A DNA stretch of 35,554 bases from Rhodoferax sp. (GTDB lineage: Bacteria > Pseudomonadota > Gammaproteobacteria > Burkholderiales > Burkholderiaceae_C), in assembly GCF_011391645.1 (NCBI RefSeq), contig NZ_JAABQC010000018.1:1-35554 (forward strand), given 5' to 3'. Positions 9,532 to 18,771 of the stretch are shown here, piece by piece; the first letter of the stretch is position 1, and every line of letters starts with the position of its first letter. Below the pieces are notes generated by a model. That model saw only the letters and a list, made by a program, of their open reading frames with translations, had not been told where the DNA came from and searched no databases. The position numbers and the translations under genes are program-made.

Positions 9532-10220
9532 ATCAAGAACTTTCCATTTTCCAGCTCGTGCTGCAGGCCAGCATCGTGGTGCAACTGGTGATGTTGCTGC
9601 TGATCACGGTGTCGGTGGTCAGCTGGGCCGCCATCTTTCGCAAACTGTTCTCGCTGGGCAAGGTCAAGCAGCTGAACGACCGCTTTGAGCGCGATTTCTG
9701 GTCGGGCAGCAGCCTCAACGACCTGTTTGCCGCAGCCGCCCAGAACGCCCGCAGCGGCGGCCCGATGGAGCGTATTTTTGCCAGCGGCATGCGCGAGTTC
9801 CAGAAGTTGCGCGAGCGCCAGGTTACCGATGCGGGCATCCTGATGGACGCCGCCCGGCGCGCCATGCGGGCCAGCTTTCAGCGCGAAATGGACGTGATCG
9901 AAACCCATTTGTCGTTTCTGGCCTCGGTGGGCTCGGTGTCGCCCTACGTGGGCTTGTTTGGCACCGTGTGGGGCATCATGCACGCCTTTACCGGCCTGGC
10001 CGCCCTGACCCAGGTGACGCTGGCCAGTGTGGCGCCCGGCATTGCCGAAGCGCTGGTGGCCACCGCCATCGGCCTGTTTGCCGCCATTCCGGCGGTGGTG
10101 GCCTACAACCGCTTTGCGCGCGACATTGACCGCATTTCGATCCGGCTGGAGACCTTCATTGAAGAGTTTTCCAACATCCTGCAGCGCAATGCGGGCGCCC
10201 AGTCCGCCTCGGGGCACTGA
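9528..10220 (+). CDS. tolQ: Tol-Pal inner-membrane protein TolQ
   Basis: TolQ forms, with TolR, the proton-driven motor that energises TolA across the envelope. The protein has 230 residues, the usual length. Three membrane segments are visible at about 15-37, 131-153 (the conserved GLFGTVWGIMHAF region) and 170-192 (GIAEALVATAIGLFAAIPAV). The cytoplasmic loop contains the MERIFASGMREF helix. The start ATG at 9528 overlaps the ybgC stop; the frame is open upstream only as a shadow of ybgC. Confidence 0.97.
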   Translation: MNQELSIFQLVLQASIVVQLVMLLLITVSVVSWAAIFRKLFSLGKVKQLNDRFERDFWSGSSLNDLFAAAAQNARSGGPMERIFASGMREFQKLRERQVTDAGILMDAARRAMRASFQREMDVIETHLSFLASVGSVSPYVGLFGTVWGIMHAFTGLAALTQVTLASVAPGIAEALVATAIGLFAAIPAVVAYNRFARDIDRISIRLETFIEEFSNILQRNAGAQSASGH

Positions 10221-10222
10221 CC

Positions 10223-10642
10223 GTGGCCGCCGTCGTCAGCCGCGGCCGGGGCCGCCGCACCATCAACGAGATCAACATGGTGCCCTTCATCGACGTGATG
10301 CTGGTGCTGTTGATCATTTTCATGGTCACCGCGCCGCTGATTGCGCCCAGCATGATCAACCTGCCCAGCGTTGGCAAAGCGGCCGGCCAGCCCGACCAGG
10401 TGATCCAGATCGTGATTGGCAAGGACGAGTCGCTGCAGATCAAGATCAAGGACAAGACCACAGGCACCGGCCTCAAGGAAATCAGCGATCTTGTCAAACA
10501 AGCGCAAACCGCCGTGCCTGATACCGCCGTGGTCATCAGCGCTGACAAGGCAGTCAAATACGAGGCCGTGGTGCGCGTCATGGACACCTTGCAGCGCGCC
10601 GGCATTGCCCGTATCGGCCTGTCGGTGCAACTCGCGCCCTGA
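10223..10642 (+). CDS. tolR: Tol-Pal inner-membrane protein TolR (ExbD family)
   Basis: TolR has one membrane segment and a periplasmic domain, and works with TolQ to couple the proton gradient to TolA. The protein has 139 residues. NEINMVPFIDVMLVLLIIFM holds the proton-path aspartate, Asp24. The periplasmic domain follows (PSVGKAAGQPDQVIQIVIGK, then VVISADKAVKYEAVVRVMDT). The start codon is GTG at 10223, 2 nt after the tolQ stop. No ATG is available at the conserved N-terminus, so the GTG is well supported. Confidence 0.95.
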   Translation: MAAVVSRGRGRRTINEINMVPFIDVMLVLLIIFMVTAPLIAPSMINLPSVGKAAGQPDQVIQIVIGKDESLQIKIKDKTTGTGLKEISDLVKQAQTAVPDTAVVISADKAVKYEAVVRVMDTLQRAGIARIGLSVQLAP

Positions 10643-10652
10643 CCGCGCTGCC

Positions 10653-11570
10653 ATGCACGCCGCAACCGACCGCCTCGAATTTGCCCCGCCCGCCACCCCC
10701 GGCGTGGTGCGCGCCGTCATACTGGCGCTGCTGGCGCACGCGCTGCTGATCGCGGCCTTGACCTGGGGCGTGAACTGGCAGCGCGATGCCGCAATCATCA
10801 CGGCCGAGGCCGAGCTGTGGGCCACTGTGCCGGTGGCGGCTGCGCCCCGGCTGCAGGAGCTGCCGCCCGAAGCATTGCCTGCCGAGGAGCCTCGGCCAGT
10901 GGTCAAAGCGGCGCCGGTGCCAGAGCCCGTGGTGGCGCCCGTGGTTGCGCCGCCCAAGGTGGACATTGCGCTCGAACAGGAAAAGCAGCGCCGCCTGCAA
11001 AAACAAAAACAACTGGAGCTTGAAAAGCAGCAGGACAAACTCAAGCAGGAAAAATTGAGGCAGGAACAGCTCAAGGCCGAAAGGCTGCAGCAGGAGAAGT
11101 TAAAGGAAGAAAAGATCAAGGCAGACAAGCTGAAACTTGCCCAGGCCGAGAACAACCGGCTGGCGCAAGAGAAGAAACAAGCCGAGCAACAGGCCCGGCA
11201 GCTCGAAGCCCAGCGCGCCGAGAATTTGAAACGCATGAGCGGCCTGGCCGGAGCCAGCGGCGGAGCCACATCAACTGGCACCGCGCTCAAATCGGCCGGG
11301 CCGTCGGCCAGCTACGCCGGGCGCATCATTGCCCGCGTCAAGCCCAACATCGTGTTCACCGAATCCATCAGCGGCAATCCGACCGCCGTGGTTGAGGTGC
11401 GCGCCGCACCGGACGGCACCATCGTTGCGCGCAAATTGATCCAGTCCAGCGGCGTCAAAGCCTGGGACGAAGCGGTTTTAAGAGCCATCGACAAGACCGA
11501 AGTGCTTCCGCGCGACACCGACGGCCGCGTGCCATCGCCGTTACCGTTCAGCTTCCGGCCCAAGGATTAG
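10653..11570 (+). CDS. tolA: Tol-Pal protein TolA
   Basis: TolA spans the periplasm between the TolQR motor and outer-membrane partners. The protein has 305 residues. One membrane anchor is at about 19-40 (VRAVILALLAHALLIAALTW). A Pro/Val/Ala-rich stretch follows, then a long Lys/Gln/Glu/Leu coiled coil at about 103-195 (KQEKLRQEQLKAERLQQEKL) and a C-terminal TolA/TonB-like domain (SYAGRIIARVKPNIVF, VEVRAAPDGTIVARKLIQSS, AWDEAVLRAIDKTEVLP). The start ATG at 10653 lies 10 nt after the tolR stop; the frame is open upstream without reason. tolB and pal, which usually come next, are absent. The stop is only 3 nt from the dnaE stop on the other strand. Confidence 0.93.
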   Translation: MHAATDRLEFAPPATPGVVRAVILALLAHALLIAALTWGVNWQRDAAIITAEAELWATVPVAAAPRLQELPPEALPAEEPRPVVKAAPVPEPVVAPVVAPPKVDIALEQEKQRRLQKQKQLELEKQQDKLKQEKLRQEQLKAERLQQEKLKEEKIKADKLKLAQAENNRLAQEKKQAEQQARQLEAQRAENLKRMSGLAGASGGATSTGTALKSAGPSASYAGRIIARVKPNIVFTESISGNPTAVVEVRAAPDGTIVARKLIQSSGVKAWDEAVLRAIDKTEVLPRDTDGRVPSPLPFSFRPKD

Positions 11571-11573
11571 ACC

Positions 11574-14500
11574 CTATTCGTAAATGATTTCGGCGGTGCC
11601 AGGCGCTGCCTGCGCCCACCAGCTGGCCAGCGCGGCATTGCTGGGGTAAAACAGGGCCTGCTCGCCTAACTGCAATTCGGTCTGGGCCGCGCCCTGCGGG
11701 CTCTGACAGGTCAGGGCCAGCCGCACGCTTAGGCCGCGCCACAGATCGCCCTGTTCGGTCACCTCTTTTTGCGCCGGAAAATCTCGCAGAAGCCGGGTCA
11801 TGTCCAGCTTCAGACCCAGCGGACCGGTGCCGGCCCGCACCCGCAGGTACTTGCCAAAACGGCAACGCGCCTGCTCCAGGCCCCAGACCTGCTGCACCGT
11901 GAGTTGCATGCCACCCGAGAACCGGTCGGGCTGCACTTTGCCCATGACGATCACCAGCTCATCGTCCTTGAACAGGTCTTTGTGGGCGTTGACCAGCGCC
12001 TCTTCGGCGCGCGCATCGATCACCCCCGAGGCGTCATCGAGCCTGAACAGCGCCACCTTGCCGCGCTGGCCGTTGACAACACGAAGGTCGTTGATGATGC
12101 CGGCCAGCAACTGCGGCTCGCGGGTGTCGATCAGGTCGGCAATCGGTCGCTTGGCAAAGCGGCGCACCTCGGCCACCACTTCGTCAAACAAATGCCCCGA
12201 CAAATAGAAACCGAGGGCAGATTTTTCGTAGATCAGCCGCTCTTTCACGCCCCAGGGCGTGGCCTGCACCAGCTCGGGCTCTTGCGTGCTGGAGCCGTGG
12301 TCGTCGTCACCCCCCAGATCAAACAGGCTGCACTGGTTGGCATTGGCCAGGGCCGCGGCGCCAAATTCAAACGCCAGGTCCAGGCTTGCCAGCAGGCTGG
12401 CCCGGTTGAGGTTGAGGCCATCGAACCCGCCCGCCTTGATCAGCGCCTCGACCGTGCGCTTGTTGATGCGGCTGCGGTCCACCCGGGAGCAAAAATCAAA
12501 CAGGCTCCTGAAGGGCCCGACCACATCGCCACTGGGGCCAACACCCCTGCCCTCACGCGCCGCCACGATGGCTTCAATCGCCTGCTGGCCGCTGCCCTTG
12601 ACGGCGCTCAGGCCATAACGGATCGCCTTGTCTGAAATGGGCTCAAAGCGGCTGACGCCCCGGTTCACATCGGGCGCCTCAAACGTCAACCCCATCTTGA
12701 TGGCGTCTTCCAGCAACACCTTGAGCTTGTCGGTGTCGTCCATTTCCACGGTCATGTTGGCGCAGAAAAACTCGGCCGTGTAATGCACCTTGAGCCAGGC
12801 CGTGTGGTAGGCCAGCAGCGAGTAGGCGGCGGCGTGCGACTTGTTGAAGCCGTAGCCGGCAAACTTCTCCATCAGGTCAAAAACCTCGTCGGCCTTGTCC
12901 TGGTTGATGTTGTTTTTGGCAGCCCCGTCACGGAAAATCTGGCGGTGCCGGGCCATCTCGTCGGCGTCTTTCTTGCCCATGGCGCGGCGCAGCATGTCGG
13001 CGCCGCCCAATGAGTAGCCGCCAAGGATCTGCGCGGTCTGCATCACCTGCTCCTGGTAAACCATGATGCCGTAGGTCTCGGACAGCATCTCGGCCACCAG
13101 CGGGTGCGGGTACTCAACCACCTCGCGCCCGTGCTTGCGCGCCACAAAACTCGGGATCAGGTCCATCGGGCCGGGGCGGTACAGGGCGTTGAGGGCAATC
13201 AGGTCTTCCAGGCGGGTCGGTTTGGCGTCTCGCAGCATGCCCTGCATGCCGCGCGATTCAAACTGGAACACCGCCTCGGTCTTGCCGTCCTGGAACAGCT
13301 TGTAAACCGCCTTGTCGTCGAGCGGCAGGTTCTCGAAGGCAAAATTTTCCTGACCCAGGTGGCGTTTGATGATGAGCTCGCGGGCGATTTCCAGAATGGT
13401 CAGGGTGGCCAGGCCCAAGAAGTCAAATTTGACCAGGCCCACCGATTCCACGTCGTTCTTGTCGTACTGGCTCACCGCCGAGTCACTGCCAGGCTGCTGG
13501 TAGAGCGGGCAAAAGTCGGTGAGCTTGCCGGGCGCAATCAGCACACCGCCGGCGTGCATGCCGATGTTGCGTGTCATGCCCTCGAGCTTGCGCGCCAGCT
13601 CCAGCAGCGTGCGCACATCCTCCTCTTTCGCCTCGCGCTCGGCCAGGATTGGCTCGGCCTCGACGGCGTAGACCAGTTTGTCGTCCTTTTTGCGGTCGGG
13701 CGGCGGCAGTTGCAGCGTGACCGCCACGCCGGGCTTGTTGGGAATGAGCTTGCTGATGCCGTCGCAAAAGGTGTAGCTCATGTCAAGCACCCGACCCACA
13801 TCGCGAATCGCGGCGCGCGCCGCCATGGTGCCAAACGTGGCAATCTGGCTGACCGCGTCCTTGCCGTATTTGCCCTTGACGTAATCAATCACCAGGTTGC
13901 GGTTGGTCTGGCAAAAGTCGATGTCGAAGTCGGGCATGGACACCCGCTCAGGGTTCAGAAAGCGCTCAAACAGCAGGTTGTAGCGCAGCGGGTCCAGATC
14001 GGTGATCTTGAGCGAGTAAGCCACCAGCGAACCGGCCCCTGAGCCGCGCCCCGGTCCCACCGGGCAGCCATTGTTTTTGGCCCAGTTGATGAAGTCGCCC
14101 ACGATCAAAAAATAACCCGGAAAGCCCATTTTCAGGATGGTGACCAGTTCGAACTCCAGTCGCTCCAGGTAGCGCGGCATCTGCTTGTCGCGCTCAGCCG
14201 GGTCGGGGTACAAATGCGCCATGCGTTCTTTGAGCCCCTCGTGCGAGGCATGGCGAAAGTAGTCATCGGCCGCCATCACCACGCCATTGACCGGCGGAAT
14301 CGGAAAGTCGGGCAGCTGCGGCTTGCCCAGCACCAGGCTCAGGTTGCAGCGTTTGGCAATTTCAACGCTGTTGGCCAGCGCCGAGGGAAGGTCGGAAAAC
14401 AGCGCCTGCATCTGTGCCGCTGATTTGAAATACTGGTCACGGGTGAAGCGGCGAATTCGCCGTGGATTGGCCAGCATTTCGCCCTCGGCGATGCAGACGC

Positions 14501-15137
14501 GCGCCTCATGGGCTTCAAAGTCTTCGGGGCTTTGGAATTGAACCGGGTGGGTAGCCACCACCGGCAAGCCCGAGCGCTGCGCCAGTTGCACCGCAGCCGT
14601 TACCTGCAGCTCGTCTTCAGGGCGGCCGGCGCGCTGGAGTTCCAGGTAAAAGCGGTGTGTGAAAACACCCGCCAGCTTTAGCGCGGCATCCAGCGCCCGC
14701 GCCTCATCGCCTTGCAGCAGCGCCTGCCCCACCGGCCCGGCCTGTGCGCCCGACAGGCAGATGAGCCCGCCATTGAGTTCGGTGAGCCAGGCCAGGCTGA
14801 CCGCAGCCTGCGCCTTGCCGCCGTTTTGTGTCCAGGCACGCGCCAGCAGCTCAGACAAGTTGAGGTAACCCGCCTGGTTTTGCACCAGCAGCAGCACGCG
14901 TGACAGCAGCCCCTGCTCTTTGCCCAACCCCTCCAGCCAGACCTCGGCACCAATGATGGGTTTGACACCGCGCTTGCGCCCTTCCTTGTAAAACTTGATC
15001 GCCCCGAACAGGTTGCTCAGGTCGGAAATAGCCAGGGCGGGCTGGCCGTCCGACGCGGCCGCCTTGACCACTTCGTCGATGCGGGTGGTGCCGTCGATGA
15101 CGGAAAATTCAGTGTGCAGGCGTAAGTGAACAAACAT
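11574..15137 (-). CDS. dnaE: DNA polymerase III alpha subunit
   Basis: This is the replicative polymerase, 1187 residues. The N-terminal PHP domain begins HLRLHTEFSVIDGTTRIDE. The palm carries PDFDIDF with the catalytic Asp403 and Asp405, matching Asp401/403 of E. coli. GPGRGSGAGSLVAY at 361-374 is the conserved nucleotide-binding segment. IYRPGPMDLIP-like and YGIMVYQEQVMQ motifs follow (here YRPGPMDLIP). A beta-clamp-binding pentapeptide, QCSLF, stands at 935-939. The C-terminal OB domain (QLLAGIINDLRVVNGQRGKV) is present. The gene reads convergently into tolA and is divergent from the response regulator 59 nt away. The length and motifs are those of an intact DnaE1. Confidence 0.98.
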   Translation of the reverse strand: MFVHLRLHTEFSVIDGTTRIDEVVKAAASDGQPALAISDLSNLFGAIKFYKEGRKRGVKPIIGAEVWLEGLGKEQGLLSRVLLLVQNQAGYLNLSELLARAWTQNGGKAQAAVSLAWLTELNGGLICLSGAQAGPVGQALLQGDEARALDAALKLAGVFTHRFYLELQRAGRPEDELQVTAAVQLAQRSGLPVVATHPVQFQSPEDFEAHEARVCIAEGEMLANPRRIRRFTRDQYFKSAAQMQALFSDLPSALANSVEIAKRCNLSLVLGKPQLPDFPIPPVNGVVMAADDYFRHASHEGLKERMAHLYPDPAERDKQMPRYLERLEFELVTILKMGFPGYFLIVGDFINWAKNNGCPVGPGRGSGAGSLVAYSLKITDLDPLRYNLLFERFLNPERVSMPDFDIDFCQTNRNLVIDYVKGKYGKDAVSQIATFGTMAARAAIRDVGRVLDMSYTFCDGISKLIPNKPGVAVTLQLPPPDRKKDDKLVYAVEAEPILAEREAKEEDVRTLLELARKLEGMTRNIGMHAGGVLIAPGKLTDFCPLYQQPGSDSAVSQYDKNDVESVGLVKFDFLGLATLTILEIARELIIKRHLGQENFAFENLPLDDKAVYKLFQDGKTEAVFQFESRGMQGMLRDAKPTRLEDLIALNALYRPGPMDLIPSFVARKHGREVVEYPHPLVAEMLSETYGIMVYQEQVMQTAQILGGYSLGGADMLRRAMGKKDADEMARHRQIFRDGAAKNNINQDKADEVFDLMEKFAGYGFNKSHAAAYSLLAYHTAWLKVHYTAEFFCANMTVEMDDTDKLKVLLEDAIKMGLTFEAPDVNRGVSRFEPISDKAIRYGLSAVKGSGQQAIEAIVAAREGRGVGPSGDVVGPFRSLFDFCSRVDRSRINKRTVEALIKAGGFDGLNLNRASLLASLDLAFEFGAAALANANQCSLFDLGGDDDHGSSTQEPELVQATPWGVKERLIYEKSALGFYLSGHLFDEVVAEVRRFAKRPIADLIDTREPQLLAGIINDLRVVNGQRGKVALFRLDDASGVIDARAEEALVNAHKDLFKDDELVIVMGKVQPDRFSGGMQLTVQQVWGLEQARCRFGKYLRVRAGTGPLGLKLDMTRLLRDFPAQKEVTEQGDLWRGLSVRLALTCQSPQGAAQTELQLGEQALFYPSNAALASWWAQAAPGTAEIIYE

Positions 15138-15196
15138 GGTGACTCAAGTATGATGATTCAAAGCAACACGGTCCTCTGTGACCGCGATTGTTTTGA

Positions 15197-15889
15197 ATGT
15201 TGGATTGTAAGAAGACCCCCAAGGTGAATAACTTGAAGATTCTTGTGGTTGATGATCATGCACTGGTCCGTGAAGGACTGTGCCAGCTGCTCAAGGGAAT
15301 TATTCCGGGGCAAATTACCGAGGTGCTGCAGGCGGCCACTTGCGCCAGGGCTTTCGAGCTGGCCCATTTCAATGCCGACCTTGACCTGGTGTTGCTTGAT
15401 TATCAACTGCCCGACATGAGCGGCTTGGCGGCTCTGGAGGTTTTTGGCAAAAGGCATCCCGAGTTGCCGGTGGTCATTTTGTCGGGCGCGGCCAATCCCA
15501 GCGTGGTGCAGCACGCGCGCGAGCTCGGCGCCGCCGGTTTTGTCACCAAGTCGGGGCAGAGCGACACCCTGCTGGCAACCTTGCGCAAGGTGCTCGACGG
15601 TGAAATTTTCCATCCGTCCAACTTCAGTCCTCTGTGCGAAAGTGCGTATGACGTCCCGATCAAGACAAAAACACCGCCGGCGCTGAGTTCACGCCAGCAG
15701 GATGTGATGGGCCTGATGATGGGTGGCTTGACCAACCGGCAAATCGGCGAACGGCTGTCGGTGAGCGCGGAAACCGTGAAATTCCATGTCAGCAGTATTT
15801 TGCGGACCTTTGGCGCCCGCTCCAGAACCGAGGCCGTGCTGGAAGCCAGGCGCTGGGGCTATGACCAGTCTTCATCGCGCGGTGCCTGA
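15197..15889 (+). CDS. NarL/FixJ-family response regulator with LuxR-type DNA-binding domain
   Basis: This is a two-component transcription regulator of 230 residues. The receiver domain spans about 13-130: acidic pair Asp19-Asp20, phospho-acceptor Asp68 (LVLLDYQLPDMSG), and Lys118 (FVTKSG). The LuxR helix-turn-helix is at about 163-225 (LSSRQQDVMGLMMGGLTNRQ, then SVSAETVKFHVSSILRTFGA). It faces the hybrid kinase gene and its last 31 nt overlap that gene's 3' end, so the kinase is its probable partner. ATG at 15197 is used; a GTG at 15224 just before the receiver domain is a possible alternative. The regulated genes are not known; the nearby TonB receptor operon is a candidate. Confidence 0.93.
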   Translation: MLDCKKTPKVNNLKILVVDDHALVREGLCQLLKGIIPGQITEVLQAATCARAFELAHFNADLDLVLLDYQLPDMSGLAALEVFGKRHPELPVVILSGAANPSVVQHARELGAAGFVTKSGQSDTLLATLRKVLDGEIFHPSNFSPLCESAYDVPIKTKTPPALSSRQQDVMGLMMGGLTNRQIGERLSVSAETVKFHVSSILRTFGARSRTEAVLEARRWGYDQSSSRGA

Positions 15890-17817
15890 GCGCTCAGCAG
15901 GCGATTGATCAAGCTGCGCAATTTGGCCGGGCGCACCGGCTTATGCAGCAAGGTGAGTTGCGCCGCCTGAGCCGCTTGCGACAGCGCGGGGTCGGTGTCG
16001 GCGCTGATCAGGCAGGCGGGCACGGGCTGTGCCAACTGCCGGCGAAGTTGCACAATGGCATCAACCCCGTGCGCGGCGCCATTGAGCCGGTAATCACTGA
16101 TGATCAAGCCGGGCACAAAACCGCTTTGAATCAGACTTTGCGCATCGCCCAGGCTGCTCGCCTGGGCCACCTCGAAATTCCAACTTTGCAACAAACCCGC
16201 CAGGGCCTTGCGCACCAGTTCGTCATCTTCAATCACCAGCACAGCACAGCCTGACCCGCCCTGGTTTTCCGGCTCTTCTGCCAGGCTTGCCCCGGCACGA
16301 GGCGGCTCTGGCGCCACCGCGGGCACCCTCAGGCGCAGGCGGGTGCCCACGCCCAGATGTGACGCAAGCTGCAGGGGGTGACCCAGCAGTTGACAGCTTC
16401 GCTGCACGATATTGAGCCCAAGACCCAGCCCCTGGGGACTCAGGCGGGCCGGATTGCCAATTTGATAAAACTCCCTGAACACGGCGGCCTGATGCTCTGG
16501 CGCAATGCCCAGACCACTGTCCCAAACTTCGATGTGCACTTGTGCCGGGTCGCTTGTGGGCCGGCACGCAACCACCACGCCGCCCCGTTCGGTGTAACGC
16601 AAGGCATTGCCAACCAAATTGAGCAAGATCCGGTAGAGCAGCACGGGATCGCTTTGCACCCAGACCGTGCAGGGCCGGATACGCAACCGCAGGCCCTTGT
16701 CGAATGCAGTGGCTGCCAGGTCCTGGTCCAGGCGCTGAAACAAGTCATTCAATGGAAACTTTTGCAGTTTGATCTGCAAGGCCTTGGACTCCAGGTGCGA
16801 GATGTCGAGCAAGCCATCCAGCAGATTTTGCAGGGCGCGTACCGAGGCCTCCAGATGACCAATCAACTCACGGGTGGGCGCATCATGGGGCAACTGGGCC
16901 AGGCGGGCGACAAACATGCCCAAGGCGTGAATGGGCTGGCGCAAATCGTGGCTGGCGGCGGCCAAAAATCTGGATTTGGCCAGCGTTGCCAACTCTGCTT
17001 CCTGCTTCTTCTGAAGCAGTTCCTCGGTGGCCAGGGCCACTTGCCGCGCCAGCTCCGCATGCACGTCACCCAAGCGTTCCGCCATTTTGCGCAGTTTCAA
17101 CTGCAGGCCCAGCAACGGATCGTTGCGCCCGGGGGCAGCGTATGCCACCTCGGCCGCGGCAGAAAAGTCGCCACGGCCGATGCGCTCGATCAAATGCGTG
17201 ATCCGCAAAATCGGGCGGATCACGCCAGCGCTGAGCCTGACCGCCAGCACCGCACCGAACAGCAGACCCAAAACAATGATCAAGCCCCCCAAATACAAAA
17301 TGTCGCGTTTTTTCTCATTCACCAACTGGCGCGAAAATTTCACTACTACCTGGCCCAACGGCGCAACTTGCGCACCGCCGGGGCGCAATGCATCTTCGTA
17401 CAGGTCGTCGAGCTTGAGGTCGCTGGCAAACACCGGTTGCGTCAACACATCCAGCGCCGCCTGGTCGTCAAAAAAGCGCTCTTCTGAAACAGACAAAGTG
17501 GGCAGGCCACCATATTGGGTGTTTCCAGCACTGGCCAGCACGCGGCCCTCACGATCCAGAATCGCGACCCAACGCACCTCGGGCTCGCGCAAGACGCCCC
17601 GCGCAATGGTCTGCAATTGCGTTGTGTTGCCCGCAAACAGGCCAAACTCACTGGACATCGCAAGCTGCCGCGCCACCGAGCGGGTGCGAGACTGGTAGCT
17701 GTCGGTGATGTCCTCAAAACGCGACACCAAAAACACGCCCGACAACACCAGCACCAGCAGGGACACCGGCAGCAACGCCGCCAGCAGCATACGCACCCGG
17801 ATGTCAGGCGTTTTCAT
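15859..17817 (-). CDS. Hybrid sensor histidine kinase with periplasmic Cache-like sensor and C-terminal receiver
   Basis: This is a 652-residue inner-membrane kinase. Membrane segments at about 10-31 and 173-194 enclose a periplasmic domain whose SEFGLFAGNTTQLQTIARGV and REPEVRWVAILDREGRVLAS resemble the sCache_4 sensor of BarA. A HAMP linker spans about 195-245. The HisKA helix has His290 in ASHDLRQPIHALGMF. The ATPase has the N box (Asn400, Asn404), DSGLGI at 433-438 and GLGLGL at 463-468. The receiver domain, about 525-640, has Asp575 (LIISDYRL) and Lys626. There is no Hpt domain. The start overlaps the binding-protein stop (ATGA), so the two are coupled. The likely partner is the LuxR-type regulator that faces it. 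The ligand is unknown. Confidence 0.94.
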   Translation of the reverse strand: MKTPDIRVRMLLAALLPVSLLVLVLSGVFLVSRFEDITDSYQSRTRSVARQLAMSSEFGLFAGNTTQLQTIARGVLREPEVRWVAILDREGRVLASAGNTQYGGLPTLSVSEERFFDDQAALDVLTQPVFASDLKLDDLYEDALRPGGAQVAPLGQVVVKFSRQLVNEKKRDILYLGGLIIVLGLLFGAVLAVRLSAGVIRPILRITHLIERIGRGDFSAAAEVAYAAPGRNDPLLGLQLKLRKMAERLGDVHAELARQVALATEELLQKKQEAELATLAKSRFLAAASHDLRQPIHALGMFVARLAQLPHDAPTRELIGHLEASVRALQNLLDGLLDISHLESKALQIKLQKFPLNDLFQRLDQDLAATAFDKGLRLRIRPCTVWVQSDPVLLYRILLNLVGNALRYTERGGVVVACRPTSDPAQVHIEVWDSGLGIAPEHQAAVFREFYQIGNPARLSPQGLGLGLNIVQRSCQLLGHPLQLASHLGVGTRLRLRVPAVAPEPPRAGASLAEEPENQGGSGCAVLVIEDDELVRKALAGLLQSWNFEVAQASSLGDAQSLIQSGFVPGLIISDYRLNGAAHGVDAIVQLRRQLAQPVPACLISADTDPALSQAAQAAQLTLLHKPVRPAKLRSLINRLLSAQAPRDEDWS

Positions 17818-18764
17818 GGCTGCGACTCCTGGCGCCTTAATTCCAGGCGCAGGGTGCGGGCATCAAGGGTGAGCGCCAATACCCGGGCCACCTGCTCGTT
17901 GACGCCAATTTCAAAATCGTCCGGCTCCAGCGCATGCTCAGGCAAAGACCGCATGGCGAGCACCTCGAGCACCCGGTCGGCAGCCTGGGTGCCAGCCTGC
18001 GCGGGCGTGCTGTACAGCGCCAGAAGAGCACCAGCGCGGACATACGCGGGCGAGAAAGCCACCAGAGGAACCTTGGCCTGAATGGACGTCCGCAGGATAT
18101 TCTGGATGCTCTGGTTGTTGAACACCAGCGGGTCAGCCTGTGCCAGCAACACATCGCTGTCATCAAGGACCGACTGCAAGGCAGCAAACAGAGAGGCTTC
18201 ATCATCCACCCGGGCAATGCGCAAGGTCAGGCCATTGGCACTGGCGGACGCGCGCAAGGCAGGCACCTTGGACCAGGAGTCCGGCCCCAACAAGACGCCG
18301 ACACGCGAGGCCTGCGGCAATGCCAGCCGGATCAGGGCCAACTGGCGTTGCATGGGCTGGTCAAGATAGATGGCAGTGAAGCGGGCCGAGTTTTTTTGGT
18401 TGGTTTCCTGCAGCACGCGGGCAAACCCCAGACGTGGAATCAGGGCGCTGAGCACAGGCACCTGCAACCGGGCTTTGGCGAGGGCCGTTGATGCCTGCGT
18501 GCCCAGTGCCACCCACACCCTGACCGTTGTCTGCTTTGCCGCAGGGAGGGTGGCCAAATCATCCAGATTCAAAAGCTGTATTGAAGTTGGCGGCACGCCC
18601 TGGCCGACCAGGCGCCCGGTCAAGGCTTGGGCGGCCTCCATGTAGGGCCCGCTGGCTTGACTGCTGACAATCCCCACGCTGACCCCAGGAACCTGCGCCA
18701 GCAGTCGCCCGGCCAGCAGGCACCAGGCCAGCCCGATCAGGATACCCCGCAAACGCCGTGCCAT
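17814..18764 (-). CDS. Periplasmic ABC-type substrate-binding protein (ABC_sub_bind family, PF04392-like)
   Basis: This is a 316-residue protein with a cleavable-looking signal (MARRLRGILIGLAWCLLAG, then RLLAQ). The fold repeats of the ABC_sub_bind family follow: VSVGIVSSQASGPYMEAAQA, VWVALGTQASTALAKA, the lobe-two part ALPQASRVGVLLGPDSWSKV, and DVLLAQADPLVFNNQSIQNI with VPLVAFSPAYVRAGALLALY. No permease or ATPase gene for it is adjacent. Its stop overlaps the kinase start (ATGA), and the TonB receptor ends 7 nt upstream. It is therefore more likely to present a ligand to the kinase sensor domain than to serve transport (inference). The ATG at 18764 was chosen; a TTG at 18770 is also in frame. 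Confidence 0.85.
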   Translation of the reverse strand: MARRLRGILIGLAWCLLAGRLLAQVPGVSVGIVSSQASGPYMEAAQALTGRLVGQGVPPTSIQLLNLDDLATLPAAKQTTVRVWVALGTQASTALAKARLQVPVLSALIPRLGFARVLQETNQKNSARFTAIYLDQPMQRQLALIRLALPQASRVGVLLGPDSWSKVPALRASASANGLTLRIARVDDEASLFAALQSVLDDSDVLLAQADPLVFNNQSIQNILRTSIQAKVPLVAFSPAYVRAGALLALYSTPAQAGTQAADRVLEVLAMRSLPEHALEPDDFEIGVNEQVARVLALTLDARTLRLELRRQESQP

Positions 18765-18771
18765 GGCCAAC

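Noticed and set aside
13104-14042. Plus-strand open frame of about 310 codons inside dnaE
   Set aside because: A shadow of GC-rich coding sequence. The protein shows no family motifs, while dnaE is intact on the other strand.
16378-17487. Plus-strand open frame of about 370 codons opposite the hybrid kinase
   Set aside because: Gln-rich shadow of the kinase with no recognisable domain.
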